Of a stretch of 32,220 nt of DNA, positions 24,166 through 32,220 are shown piece after piece. The notes below the pieces were generated by a model that saw nothing but the letters and a program-made list of their open reading frames with translations, was not told the origin of the DNA and made no database searches. The translations under genes and the position numbers were made by a program. Where the stretch lies: assembly GCA_945905765.1 (NCBI GenBank), contig CAMDPZ010000026.1, positions 1-32,220 on the forward strand, written 5' to 3'. Numbering within the stretch: the first letter of the stretch is position 1; every line of letters starts with the position of its first letter. The DNA is from Nitrospira lenta. Its GTDB lineage: Bacteria; Nitrospirota; Nitrospiria; Nitrospirales; Nitrospiraceae.

Positions 24166-24194
24166 ATGATAGGTAACAGCCCTGGGGTTGTCAA
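24166..24194 (-). promoter_or_regulatory. Near-consensus sigma-70 promoter for torD-nxrC
   Basis: On the minus strand a perfect TTGACA (24189-24194) is followed after 17 bases by TATCAT (24166-24171). The start codon of the TorD-like gene is about 75 bases downstream of the predicted transcription start. It is the best promoter in the window and implies strong expression. The AT-rich stretch 24200-24290 upstream may be an UP element. Confidence 0.75.
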
Positions 24195-24315
24195 GCGCGA
24201 ACTCGTACTCTCGAATTGATAATCTAAGATAATGATTTTTCACGTCATTTCTCACATTTTCTCGCACGATTTATTCCTGATTTTCCCTCTTGCTTTTGCC
24301 TCACGTTTTTGCCTC

Positions 24316-24915
24316 TCACGAAAGCGACCGTGCCAGCAACCTGAACGGTGTCACACGAATCGCCACCTGATCGTTCACGGTCCGGCAGACCTGTTCGCAT
24401 AGGCCGCACCCAACACAACGTTCAGTCGTCACACCCAATCGCTGCGTATTAAAGTCCATCGATAAGGCATCCGTAGGACATTTAGAGGCACAGGCATGGC
24501 ATCCCTGCCCTGCCGTGCAGACACGATGGGAGACGATGGCTAGGCCCATTCGCACCTGATCGGGCCTACTGACGGCAAGCAATGCCTCTGTCGCGCAGGC
24601 TGCGATGCAAGGCACATCCTCGCAAAGATAGCACGGGATCTGATCCGCAAAAATGACCGGAGTGCCATCCTGCTGGTGAAACGTGATCGATCCGTGAGGA
24701 CAGACCGTCGCGCAGTCCCCGCACTTCGTGCACCGCTCTAAAAACAGCGTCTCATCCACCGCCCCGGGAGGACGCAACCAATCCGTCCGCACCAGTGGAG
24801 CCGATCGTTCCAGCACAACTTCCTGTTGCTTGGAAAATTCCTGAGCCGCCTTAGCAACAGAGACAACCGAGTCCTTCAGGAAATCACGCCGGCCATATGT
24901 CGGATCGTTTGCCAC
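24316..24915 (-). CDS. Four-cluster ferredoxin of NapG/NapF type
   Basis: A 199-residue iron-sulfur protein with four cysteine sets: CTKCGDCATVCP, CYLCEDVPCIAAC, CTAGQGCHACASKCP and CVGCGLCEQVC, enough for four [4Fe-4S] clusters, as in NapG/NapF and related electron-transfer subunits. The N-terminus has GRRDFLKD (R9-R10), which fits the twin-arginine motif, but the following stretch (SVVSVAKAAQEF) is only weakly hydrophobic, so export is uncertain. The start is GTG 24913-24915, with AAGG about nine bases upstream overlapping the stop of the preceding gene (gap ten bases), so the two are translationally close. It probably shuttles electrons to the neighbouring molybdoenzyme system or its maturation. 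Confidence 0.88.
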   Translation of the reverse strand: MANDPTYGRRDFLKDSVVSVAKAAQEFSKQQEVVLERSAPLVRTDWLRPPGAVDETLFLERCTKCGDCATVCPHGSITFHQQDGTPVIFADQIPCYLCEDVPCIAACATEALLAVSRPDQVRMGLAIVSHRVCTAGQGCHACASKCPTDALSMDFNTQRLGVTTERCVGCGLCEQVCRTVNDQVAIRVTPFRLLARSLS

Positions 24916-24925
24916 AAGAGCGACC

Positions 24926-25924
24926 TTACATCACGCCGTCGGCGCGCAACTTGTAGACCTCGACGCAACGGTCGCAGGCCCCGAATTCGATATCCCAGCC
25001 CGGATGATTCTCGCGGATAAAATCGAGCACGTACGACTCAATCTTATTGCCCATATCCTCGACCCATGAATAGGTCGGGAATCGGCACAAGGGGCACGGG
25101 AACCCCGGCATCAACATAACTTTGTTTTCGGTTTCCGGAACTTCACCGCCCTCGACATCCACGGCGCGATCCATCACGCGCAAGGTGTCCGAGGCCATTT
25201 CGATCAATTCAGAGTGGGTAAAGAAACTCGTCTGCCACAGACCCTCGAACACCGACTTCAACTGTGGCGCGGGGATTTTGCGATACCAGGAGCGAAACTC
25301 TTTGAACCGGTCTTCCTTCCGCAACATCGGCTCTTTGCCGGCGGCCGTCAGACGGCTGTCGACAGTGAGACTCCATAAAATACGATAGCGATGGAGAATG
25401 AGGGTTTCTTCGCCGGGGTTTTGTCCGACCTTGGTATCAGGATCATAGCCGAAGACCGGATCCAGCATATCCGAGATATGCAGCAACTCATGGCGACAAT
25501 AGCGCGTGAGCGCGGGATCGTAGAAGCGACGCGGGATGAGCTTGATCCCGACGCCCCTTAATCCTTTCTCTTCGAACTCCCGGGCCATCTCATGCTCGAC
25601 GGAGCCCCACTTCCTGAGAATGTCGACGCCTTCCTGATCTTCCTTGAGCACGCCCTTAACCAGGACGATACCGACCCGTTCCTTCAACAGGGGATATTCG
25701 TTGAACGCATCCCGGATGATGTCGGAAAAGCCCCAAGTCCCGAACATATACTGGTAGAGCTTCTTAAACTCGCTCTCCCGATCGTCGAGCGTAAACTTCT
25801 CGTAGATCGGATCGGCCAGCTCGTGAAATTCCTTATAATAGGTCGGGTCGCCTTCGCGCTCCGTCTTTTCGACGAACGAGTCGATGACCTCTTGCAACAA
25901 TGCTGGCTGAAAACGCAGTTCCAT
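24926..25924 (-). CDS. Unknown protein with HEXXH motif and two CXXC pairs
   Basis: I cannot assign this 332-residue protein to a family. It is largely helical and has no signal peptide. In the middle is a HEXXH site, RHELLHISDMLDP (H145, E146, H149; D152 or D155 as possible further ligand), the shape of a zinc metallopeptidase. Near the end are CPLC (C277, C280) and CDRC (C317, C320), which can bind a zinc ion or an iron-sulfur cluster. The start at ATG 25924 has AAGGA six bases upstream; an extension to 25966 lacks this. It is first in a pair with the ferredoxin and has a near-perfect -10 in front. The context suggests a factor for the NXR-like enzyme, but the function is unknown. Confidence 0.8.
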   Translation of the reverse strand: MELRFQPALLQEVIDSFVEKTEREGDPTYYKEFHELADPIYEKFTLDDRESEFKKLYQYMFGTWGFSDIIRDAFNEYPLLKERVGIVLVKGVLKEDQEGVDILRKWGSVEHEMAREFEEKGLRGVGIKLIPRRFYDPALTRYCRHELLHISDMLDPVFGYDPDTKVGQNPGEETLILHRYRILWSLTVDSRLTAAGKEPMLRKEDRFKEFRSWYRKIPAPQLKSVFEGLWQTSFFTHSELIEMASDTLRVMDRAVDVEGGEVPETENKVMLMPGFPCPLCRFPTYSWVEDMGNKIESYVLDFIRENHPGWDIEFGACDRCVEVYKLRADGVM

Positions 25925-26059
25925 AATAGTCCTTGATCGTCCAATCCGGACTGGCATGGCCGGCACACCCCGTTGAGGGATGCGAACCGGCTCTCATCGC
26001 GGCTTGACTTGGTGGCAGGGCTTCTCTTACGATCACCTCAAGCCGACAAGCCGACGCGA

Positions 26060-26089
26060 ATTATACTGGCCCGAATCGCCGATTTGCAA
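26060..26089 (-). promoter_or_regulatory. Promoter candidate for the HEXXH-ferredoxin pair
   Basis: On the minus strand a perfect TATAAT (26060-26065) is preceded after 18 bases by TTGCAA (26084-26089). The leader would be about 130 bases. Immediately downstream is a tandem of two 8-base units (AAGCCGAC repeated, 26040-26055 as read on the plus strand) that could be an operator. Confidence 0.6.
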
Positions 26090-26145
26090 TCAAGCCGGTC
26101 GCCGCGGGCCGTTCCATCTTGCTCCGACCGTAAGGATTATGAACC

Positions 26146-27246
26146 ATGGCTGATCAGATTGCGCCTCAACTGGCCCCCTCGCCCTCTCCACTCACGCCAT
26201 CATCGGGCGCAGGCAGCGCCCCGGTCGATTTTCTTGAGTATTGGAAGAGCGGAGTGCGGGAACTCACCACCTATCGCGGCCATTCGCATGGAGTCTGGTC
26301 GGTTGCCTTCTCACCGGATGGACTGACCCTCGCCAGCGGAGGAGTCGACCGGCTCGTCCGTATCTGGGACATCGAAACAGGGCGCTTGCTGCGCTCCCTC
26401 CGGGGCCACACGGCGGACATCCGATCCGTCGTGTTCACGCCGGACGGCCAGACCTTGGCCACGGCCAGCGAAGACCGCACCATCCGGCTCTGGAACCCGC
26501 ACACCGGCGAATCGAAAAAATTACTCTTCACGCGCTACGACCACAATGTCGTCAGCCTCTCTCTCTCCCCGGACGGCCTCATGCTGGCGCGCGGCAGCCA
26601 CAACAAAGACATCAAGATTTGGGAAGTCACCACCGGCACCGAGCTCATGACCCTCCTCGGCAAGGATCAATACGACCACCATTGGTCGGTCTGCGTCGCC
26701 TTTTCACCGGATGGCATGCACCTCGCCAGCGGAACGGACATCGGCAAGATCAAACTCTGGGAAGTGCTGCCCAGCGGAGAAGAAAAGATCCTGCATAACG
26801 GACATTGGAAGCAGGACGAAGATGATAGCAGCGAAACCCGCGGCTACTTCGTCGAAGACGATGGTGGGTTTCAAAAGCCGATGGACTATTGGATCGGCGC
26901 GATGACCTTTACCCCCGACGCCAAACTGCTCATCACCGGAAGCCGTGATAAAACAATCAAGCTGTTCGACATGCCGAACATGACGGAGCAACGGACCCTG
27001 AAAGGCCACACAGCCTGGGTGCGCACACTCGCCGTCACGCCGGACAATAAAGTGCTCCTCAGCGCCGGAGACGATGAAACCATTCGGTTTTGGGATTTAT
27101 CGAACGGCCAATGCTTCAGAACGCTCAAGGCCCATACAGGCGGCATTCGCAGCATCACCCTGTCACCGGACGGCATGACCTTGGCCAGCGCATCATGGGA
27201 TCGCACGGTGAAATTGTGGACCGGGGGAGCAGCGCCCGCCGAGTAG
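26146..27246 (+). CDS. WD40-repeat beta-propeller protein
   Basis: A 366-residue protein of seven WD40 repeats, each with the GH/SH turn, SPDG/TPDG loop and terminal I/L-W-D/E/N or L-F-D dipeptide (RIWDIETG, RLWNPHTG, KIWEVTTG, KLWEVLPSG, KLFDMPN, RFWDLSNG, KLWTGG). The first 40 residues are an Ala/Pro/Ser linker with no signal peptide. The fifth region carries an acidic insert of about 27 residues (QDEDDSSETRG, then YFVEDDGGF), unlike a normal blade. Bacterial WD40 propellers act as protein-interaction platforms; partner unknown. AAGGA nine bases before ATG 26146 supports the start. It is divergent from the HEXXH gene and convergent with the NtrC-type gene. Confidence 0.9.
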   Translation: MADQIAPQLAPSPSPLTPSSGAGSAPVDFLEYWKSGVRELTTYRGHSHGVWSVAFSPDGLTLASGGVDRLVRIWDIETGRLLRSLRGHTADIRSVVFTPDGQTLATASEDRTIRLWNPHTGESKKLLFTRYDHNVVSLSLSPDGLMLARGSHNKDIKIWEVTTGTELMTLLGKDQYDHHWSVCVAFSPDGMHLASGTDIGKIKLWEVLPSGEEKILHNGHWKQDEDDSSETRGYFVEDDGGFQKPMDYWIGAMTFTPDAKLLITGSRDKTIKLFDMPNMTEQRTLKGHTAWVRTLAVTPDNKVLLSAGDDETIRFWDLSNGQCFRTLKAHTGGIRSITLSPDGMTLASASWDRTVKLWTGGAAPAE

Positions 27247-27258
27247 CGCCCGCCGAGC
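27231..27258 (+). repeat. 14-base tandem duplication across the WD40 stop codon
   Basis: AGCGCCCGCCGAGT (27231-27244) and AGCGCCCGCCGAGC (27245-27258) are adjacent copies with 13 of 14 bases identical. The TAG stop lies across the junction. Without the duplication the reading frame would continue or end differently, so the C-terminus of the WD40 protein may vary between strains. Confidence 0.8.
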
Positions 27259-27282
27259 TGTAAAACTTTGCAGGAGCGTCAC

Positions 27283-27316
27283 AAGGCCGTTCAGCAGTGT
27301 TATGCTGAACGGCCTT
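27283..27316. terminator. Hairpin between convergent WD40 and regulator genes
   Basis: AAGGCCGTTCAGCA (27283-27296) and TGCTGAACGGCCTT (27303-27316) are a perfect 14-base stem with a six-base loop. It sits 36 bases after the WD40 stop and 11 bases past the stop of the regulator gene on the other strand, so it is probably a bidirectional terminator, although there is no clear T-run. Confidence 0.75.
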
Positions 27317-27327
27317 AACCTATTCAA

Positions 27328-28767
27328 CTAGGCATTTCCCGGGTCGTCCTTCGCCGGGAGAATGCCGTAGCGTTTGCACTTTTCCCAGAGGGCCTTACGA
27401 GAGATACCGAGAAGCTTCGCCGCTGTCGTCCGGCTCCCCTCTACCCGTGCGAGAGCCGAGACAATATATTCCCGCTCGAACTGTCCCCGCGCCCTCACCA
27501 GCGAAGTCAGCACGCGCTCCTCGCGATTCGCCCCCGTCAGGCCTTCGCTGCAGAACCCACACGACTCTTGAGGGAGCCCACCCGTATAGGGACAGGACTG
27601 AAAACCGCAGAGGTCAGCCGGTTGAATCATCTCACGGTCCCGACCCAACGCCACCGCCCGCTCAATCATATTTTCCAATTCCCGCACATTCCCGGGAAAC
27701 GAATAACGCAAGAAGAGTCGGCGCGCCAGGGCGGAAAACCCTTTCACCGTCTTCTGCATCTTGTGAGCGCACACTTTCAATACATGTTCCGCGATGACCA
27801 TGATGTCCTCTTGCCGCTGGCGCAAGGGCGGAATCACGATCTGCACGACGTTCAAGCGATAAAACAGATCTTCTCGGAACCGCCCCTGCGACACTTCCTT
27901 GCGTAGATCCTTCTGCGTCGCACAGACCAGGCGCACGTTGACCTCGATCGAGTCGTTTCCCCCGACACGTTCGAACTGCCGTTCCTGGAGCACCCGCAAC
28001 AGCTTCACCTGGATAGCCGGATAAATTTCCCCGATTTCGTCGAGGAACAAAGTCCCGCGATCCGCCAGCTCGAATCGTCCACGCCGCTGCTTCATCGCCC
28101 CGGTGAAGGCCCCCTTCTCGTGGCCAAAAAGCTCCGCCTCCAGCAAGGTTTCCGGCAAGGCCGCACAACTGACCTTAATCAGGGGATGCGTAGCTCGCGC
28201 GCTGTTTTGATGGATGGCATTGACCACCAGCTCCTTGCCTGTGCCGCTCTCTCCCAGAATCAACGTCGTGGAATCCGTGCCGGCCACCAGCTTGACCTTA
28301 TCGAGCACCGCGCGCATTTGACTGCTCGCACCGAGGATACCCGCGAAGCTGAACTTATCTTCCAGCGCTTGCTTAAGGTTCTGATTCTCGCGCCGCACCG
28401 CCACCGCACGCCCCACCCGCTCGATGATCAATAAGAATTCGTCCATCGCAAACGGTTTGGTGATGTAGTCGAAGGCGCCGAACTTCATCGCACCGACCGC
28501 CGTCTCCACCGACGCGTGGGCGGTAATCACCACGACCTCCGTCTGGGGCGAGTGCTCCTTGGTCCCGATGAGCACCGTCAGGCCGTCCACGCCCGGCAGA
28601 CGCAAATCGGTAACCACCAAATCAAAGGGCCGCCGCCGGATGGCGTCGAGACCTTCCGTGCCGGATGCCCCCGTTTCCACGTCATGGCCGGCGGCTTCCA
28701 GCGCATCGGCCATCGAGAGTCGCATCAACGGCTCGTCATCCAGGAACAGAATGCTAAGCTTAATCAT
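27328..28767 (-). CDS. NtrC-family sigma-54-dependent response regulator
   Basis: A 479-residue transcription activator. The receiver domain (1-120) has the phospho-acceptor Asp54 ([12 protein letters not shown]) and Lys104. The AAA+ domain has Walker A GESGTGKE (172-179), the sigma-54 contact loop GAFTGA (219-224), Walker B LFLDEIGE and the [11 protein letters not shown] sensor. A Fis-type helix-turn-helix ends the protein ([20 protein letters not shown]). The linker between AAA+ and HTH has four cysteines, Cys387, 392, 403 and 406, spaced CX4CX10CX2C, which is not part of the standard NtrC architecture and may bind metal or sense redox. It overlaps the kinase gene by ATGA, so it forms a two-component pair. 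Targets are unknown; it would need a -24/-12 promoter. Confidence 0.94.
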   Translation of the reverse strand: MIKLSILFLDDEPLMRLSMADALEAAGHDVETGASGTEGLDAIRRRPFDLVVTDLRLPGVDGLTVLIGTKEHSPQTEVVVITAHASVETAVGAMKFGAFDYITKPFAMDEFLLIIERVGRAVAVRRENQNLKQALEDKFSFAGILGASSQMRAVLDKVKLVAGTDSTTLILGESGTGKELVVNAIHQNSARATHPLIKVSCAALPETLLEAELFGHEKGAFTGAMKQRRGRFELADRGTLFLDEIGEIYPAIQVKLLRVLQERQFERVGGNDSIEVNVRLVCATQKDLRKEVSQGRFREDLFYRLNVVQIVIPPLRQRQEDIMVIAEHVLKVCAHKMQKTVKGFSALARRLFLRYSFPGNVRELENMIERAVALGRDREMIQPADLCGFQSCPYTGGLPQESCGFCSEGLTGANREERVLTSLVRARGQFEREYIVSALARVEGSRTTAAKLLGISRKALWEKCKRYGILPAKDDPGNA

Positions 28768-31700
28768 GAGACGCCCTTCAGCAACGAACCTTCGCGCTCG
28801 ATCGGCAGATAGAGACTAAAGGTCGTCCCCGTCCCCACTGCACTCGCCACCGTGATCCGTCCTCCGTGGCGCTCCGCAATGCCGAGGCTGACCGACAGGC
28901 CAAGGCCGGTCCCTTCCCCTTCGCGCTTCGTCGTAAAAAAGGGATCGAAGATGCGCGGCAGGACCTCCGGCGAAATGCCCGACCCCGTATCGCGTACTTC
29001 GACCAGATAGACTCCTTCGACGACCACGGTTTGAATCGTCAGCGTCCCGCCATCTTTCATCGCGTGCACCGCATTCAACACCAGGTTCATCAAGACTTGC
29101 TCGATCATAGACCCATCGACCATGGCAGGTGGCAGCCCCTGGTCCCGCACCCGCTCCAAGACGATTTGGTTGGGAGCAAAGAGGTGCGTCGTCAACGCCA
29201 AGACCTGGTCGAGGAGCACATTGATGTCCGTCAAGACGAACGCCGGCTCATGCTGCTGGGAGAAATCGAGCAACTGCCGCACAATCTTTTGTACCCGCTC
29301 CACCCCGTTTTCCATGGAGATCTGATATTCCTTTTGCCGGCTCGCCGACACGGTGCCCTTCCGTAAGTTGTAGAGGCAATTGAGGATGCCGCCAAGGGGA
29401 TTATTGATTTCATGGGCCACCCCGGCGGCTAAACGTCCGACCGATACGAGCTTCTCCGAGCTCCTGATCTGCTGCTCCAGCTTCCTGGTCTCGGTCATGT
29501 CCCGCGCAATACCCAGCACACCGAGAGTCTCCCCGCCGGCCCCATACAGGGGGGAAATGCTGACCACCACCGCCCTCCGCTCCCCCGTGCGCGTGACGAT
29601 TTCAATCTCATAGACCTGTTTGGCCTGGAGGCGCATGGTGCTCTCCTCCCATTCCATGAGGCCCACCCCGCTGGCCAGCAGGGTGCTGTAGGGACGGCCG
29701 AGCAGATCCTCTTTCTGATAGCCCCAAGCCTGGATCTTGCTGCTCACATAGGTAAACCGGTGCTCGCCGTCGAGGGTATAGATGACATCGTTCGCGTTCT
29801 CGAGCAAATTCTCCAGATACTCTTTGTTAGCTCCGATTTCCGCCGTACGTGCTTGCACTTCCTGCTCCAACTGTTCCCGATACGTCTGTAAGTGCCGCTC
29901 AAGCTTCTTCCGGTCGGTAATGTCGCGCACCTGCACCATCGTCAACACTTGTTCGCCCGCGTCGATTCGAATCAAGTCGATCTCAACCGGGATTTCCAAA
30001 CCGTTGGCACGGCGCACCCGCATCTCTTGCGTAGGGATTTTTCGCTGGCCCCCTGCTAGACTCCTAAATCCGCGGCGCAAAGCAGCATGGTGCGAGACCT
30101 CCACGATGTCGAACAGGCTGCGGCCGACCGCCGCCGCCTCTGTATGACCCAGGGTCTCCTCCTCCCGTTTATTGACCGCTGCGATCGTGCCGGTTTCATT
30201 CACCATGAACACGGAATCCGCGACCAAATCAAACAGGCCCTTGTAGCGTCTCTGCGACGTCACCAACTGCTGGGTTCGCTCCGTCACCACAGCTTCAAGA
30301 TTGGTCGTATATTGCTTCAGTTGTTGTTCGAGGCGGCGCTGTTCGCTCGCGTCGCGCAGAACGGCGCGAGCATGGATCAGCTCCTCCCCGTCCTCATTGA
30401 GCACGGATTTCGTCTGAATTTCCGCATCAAGCGGACGGCCCTCCTTGGTCAGAAACACCGTCGTGATCGCACGCTGGCTCTCGGTCACTGATCGATCCAT
30501 ATATGAGAAGGCAGCGGACTGCGCGCGCGGGAGCAGATCCGACAGCTTCATCACCAACATCTCATCCAGCGTATAGTTCAGTTTCTCGAATCCCGCCTTG
30601 TTCACATGGACGAATTCGCCCCTCCGGTTAACGTGGTAAATCATCTCCGGCGCATTTTCGACCAAATCGCGATACTGCATCTCCAGCTGACGGACGTCCT
30701 CGCCCTGCCGCTCGATCTGCCCGAACGACTGCTGGAGGTTAGCGGCCATCTCACCGAACGACTTGGCAAGCTCGTGGATTTCGTCGCCGGTCCGGAAATC
30801 CAGCGGCCGGTCCAAGCCCACGATCCCGAGCTTCCTCACCTTGTCAGATAATATCTGAATCGGCTTGGACACCAGACGGGCCACGACTACCCCGACCCCA
30901 CATAGTAAGGCCAGGACGAGCACCCCGTAGCCTTCCCACTTCACCACCAATCGGGCCAGCGGCGCATAGGTTTCCTCCGAGTCCTGCCGCACCACGGTCA
31001 TCCACTGTTTGCCGCCGAGGCTTTCCGGAGCCACGTTGTCGCTGAACTGAACCGGTGCGAAGCCGATCAATGCATTCGCGGCCCCATGCGAATCGTCCGC
31101 CACAGTGGCCCACCCGGACTGCAACCCGCCGAGCACACTGACAAAATCCGGGCTTACCGTATGCCTGCCCAGAGCCATGACCGGACAGACCACCGGCACC
31201 CCGCCAGAATTGAACAGCATCGCATGGCCAGTCGCTCCGACGGCGCCACCAGCAGTAGCACGAAAAATCACCTCGCGACGCACCACAATGATGACGGCGC
31301 CGATCACCCCCCTCGGGGCCTGCGTCTCGTCCAGAATGGGAACGGCAATCACAAACGCCTCGGCTCCACGGCCGGGGGCGAGCACGATCTCGCTCAGATA
31401 GCTGGTGGGGCCTCCCACTTTCATCACCGCTTGCCACTCAGGCGTCATGGCGAGAAAGTGCTGCACTTGCGGGGAGGATCTCACCACCACCGCACGCTGC
31501 TTGTCGACCGCCAGAATCCCGATATAGTCGGCCTTCCGGATGTCGTACCATCGGGCCAAATAGTCGGTGACGAGATGAACCGTGCTGCGCATGCCCCCCT
31601 GGGGCGACCGCTTCGGCAAATCTTTGATCAGGCCCTGGATGCCACTCGCATGCTCCATCTCGTACATGCGATTGGATTCCGTGATGGCTACGTGAAGAAG

Positions 31701-31940
31701 CGGAAGGCTCGCGAGCTCCTGGGCCTCGTCCATGTCGCGGTTGACCTGCACTCCAATACGGCGAGCGGACTCGACAGCGGCTGCTTTGAAGCCCTCGCCG
31801 CTCATTTCGCGAAGCTCGTACTTCTCCTCGACGTAGATGAGGCTCAGCAGGATTGCCAGGGGGAGAAGACCGACCAGCACGATCGCAGCGGCGATCTTGT
31901 GAGAGAACCTGTAAGTTTGGAACCGGAATATCATGGGCAT
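28764..31940 (-). CDS. Membrane sensor histidine kinase with extracytoplasmic sensor and three PAS domains
   Basis: A 1058-residue kinase. A first membrane helix is at about 14-33, an extracytoplasmic sensor of roughly 300 residues (Cache-like by size and position), a second helix at about 333-355, a HAMP linker, PAS domains near 425-530, 565-680 and 700-815, then the dimerisation domain with His843 (AAGVAHEINNPLGG) and an ATPase domain (VRDTGSGISPEV, FDPFFTTKREGEGTGLGLSV). The signal is unknown. The stop overlaps the regulator's start by four bases (ATGA), so translation is coupled. ATG 31940 or 31934 are the possible starts; neither has a strong ribosome site, and an 11-base hairpin (31955-31981, arms GCTGCGACCGG and CCGGTTGCAGC, one mismatch in the minus RNA) lies just upstream. 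Confidence 0.93.
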   Translation of the reverse strand: MPMIFRFQTYRFSHKIAAAIVLVGLLPLAILLSLIYVEEKYELREMSGEGFKAAAVESARRIGVQVNRDMDEAQELASLPLLHVAITESNRMYEMEHASGIQGLIKDLPKRSPQGGMRSTVHLVTDYLARWYDIRKADYIGILAVDKQRAVVVRSSPQVQHFLAMTPEWQAVMKVGGPTSYLSEIVLAPGRGAEAFVIAVPILDETQAPRGVIGAVIIVVRREVIFRATAGGAVGATGHAMLFNSGGVPVVCPVMALGRHTVSPDFVSVLGGLQSGWATVADDSHGAANALIGFAPVQFSDNVAPESLGGKQWMTVVRQDSEETYAPLARLVVKWEGYGVLVLALLCGVGVVVARLVSKPIQILSDKVRKLGIVGLDRPLDFRTGDEIHELAKSFGEMAANLQQSFGQIERQGEDVRQLEMQYRDLVENAPEMIYHVNRRGEFVHVNKAGFEKLNYTLDEMLVMKLSDLLPRAQSAAFSYMDRSVTESQRAITTVFLTKEGRPLDAEIQTKSVLNEDGEELIHARAVLRDASEQRRLEQQLKQYTTNLEAVVTERTQQLVTSQRRYKGLFDLVADSVFMVNETGTIAAVNKREEETLGHTEAAAVGRSLFDIVEVSHHAALRRGFRSLAGGQRKIPTQEMRVRRANGLEIPVEIDLIRIDAGEQVLTMVQVRDITDRKKLERHLQTYREQLEQEVQARTAEIGANKEYLENLLENANDVIYTLDGEHRFTYVSSKIQAWGYQKEDLLGRPYSTLLASGVGLMEWEESTMRLQAKQVYEIEIVTRTGERRAVVVSISPLYGAGGETLGVLGIARDMTETRKLEQQIRSSEKLVSVGRLAAGVAHEINNPLGGILNCLYNLRKGTVSASRQKEYQISMENGVERVQKIVRQLLDFSQQHEPAFVLTDINVLLDQVLALTTHLFAPNQIVLERVRDQGLPPAMVDGSMIEQVLMNLVLNAVHAMKDGGTLTIQTVVVEGVYLVEVRDTGSGISPEVLPRIFDPFFTTKREGEGTGLGLSVSLGIAERHGGRITVASAVGTGTTFSLYLPIEREGSLLKGVS

Positions 31941-32009
31941 GCCAGCGAACAGCTGCTGCGACCGGATGGCCCGGTTGCAGCCTCGTGTCTCTCCGTCAAC
32001 GGTTGCAAA

Positions 32010-32220
32010 CTAGCTCCGCTTCAAGAGCCGCCCAGAGGCCTTGGGCCATAGTAGCAGCAACGGACTCGCGACGAAAATAGATGAATAGGTCCCGAAGATC
32101 ACGCCCCACAACAGCGCGAGCGAGAAGTCATGCAAGACCTCGCCTCCGGCCAGCGTCAGAGGAATCAACACCAACACGACGGTCAAACTCGTAACGATCG
32201 TGCGGCTCAAGACCTGGTTC
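32010..32220 (-). CDS. secF: Protein-export membrane protein SecF, C-terminal part
   Basis: The last 69 residues of SecF, running off the right edge; only the end of the gene is in the window. NQVLSRTIVTS, then GGEVLHDFSLALLWGVIFG and TYSSIFVASPLLL are the conserved last membrane segments of SecF, the SecDF component that uses the proton gradient to help pull exported proteins through SecYEG. It ends in a TAG stop at 32010-32012, followed after 69 bases by the kinase gene on the same strand. A hairpin (31955-31981) lies in between. The rest of the gene and its start are outside. Confidence 0.93.
   Translation of the reverse strand, partial: NQVLSRTIVTSLTVVLVLIPLTLAGGEVLHDFSLALLWGVIFGTYSSIFVASPLLLLWPKASGRLLKRS

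Noticed and set aside
1-32220. tRNA, rRNA or known riboswitch in the gaps
   Set aside because: By eye I saw no cloverleaf, TTC-arm sequence or recognisable riboswitch core in any intergenic region; a covariance-model scan would be needed to exclude small RNAs.

Overview
The window reads as chromosome of a nitrite-oxidising Nitrospira (phylum Nitrospirota). I infer this from gene content, not from any search. It holds a heme-b gamma subunit of the NxrC/EbdC type beside a TorD-like molybdoenzyme chaperone and a NapG-like ferredoxin, tandem five-haem cytochromes, a K+-independent proton pyrophosphatase, and Pup (the bacterial ubiquitin-like protein). Palindromic intergenic elements are frequent. 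Coding is dense, GC-rich and mostly on the minus strand. No rRNA, tRNA, CRISPR array, integrase or insertion sequence was seen.

Layout. 1-4.5 kb: a small TPR protein, an acidic hypothetical, an M3 oligopeptidase (pepF), a flavodoxin-like protein with a signal peptide, a zinc-ribbon protein and a DUF192 protein. 4.6-8.5 kb: recJ and a bifunctional (p)ppGpp synthetase/hydrolase as a minus-strand pair. 8.5-9.05 kb: gene-free, filled by a nested palindromic element. 9.07-11.54 kb: an orphan pup gene and hppA. 11.5-12.2 kb: another palindromic element and a small orphan CDS. 12.2-15.3 kb: an operon of a secreted PDZ protein and two paralogous five-haem cytochromes c. 15.5-21.8 kb: a minus-strand series of radical SAM protein, polytopic membrane protein, TPR protein, TatA, NHL propeller and a short NxrC-like heme-b protein. 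22.0-25.9 kb: NxrC-like subunit with TorD-like chaperone (strong sigma-70 promoter), and upstream a ferredoxin and an HEXXH/CXXC protein of unknown family. 26.1-27.2 kb: a WD40 propeller. 27.3-31.9 kb: an NtrC-type regulator with a four-cysteine linker, overlapped by its multi-PAS sensor kinase. The right edge cuts secF.

How it may work together (inference): TorD-like chaperone, ferredoxin and NxrC-like subunits are the usual accessory parts of an exported molybdopterin oxidoreductase whose catalytic subunits lie outside the window. TatA fits export of the folded enzyme. The radical SAM, membrane, TPR, NHL and HEXXH proteins are candidate maturation or electron-transfer partners with no assigned role. 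The cytochromes could carry electrons in the periplasm, and Rel, HppA and Pup connect to energy and starvation physiology.

The most unusual non-coding feature is a family of nested palindromic elements (2826-2943, 8674-9009, 11734-11813, 15332-15500). Three have imperfect terminal inverted repeats, one copy is interrupted by a second, and a compensatory base-pair change supports a folded structure.
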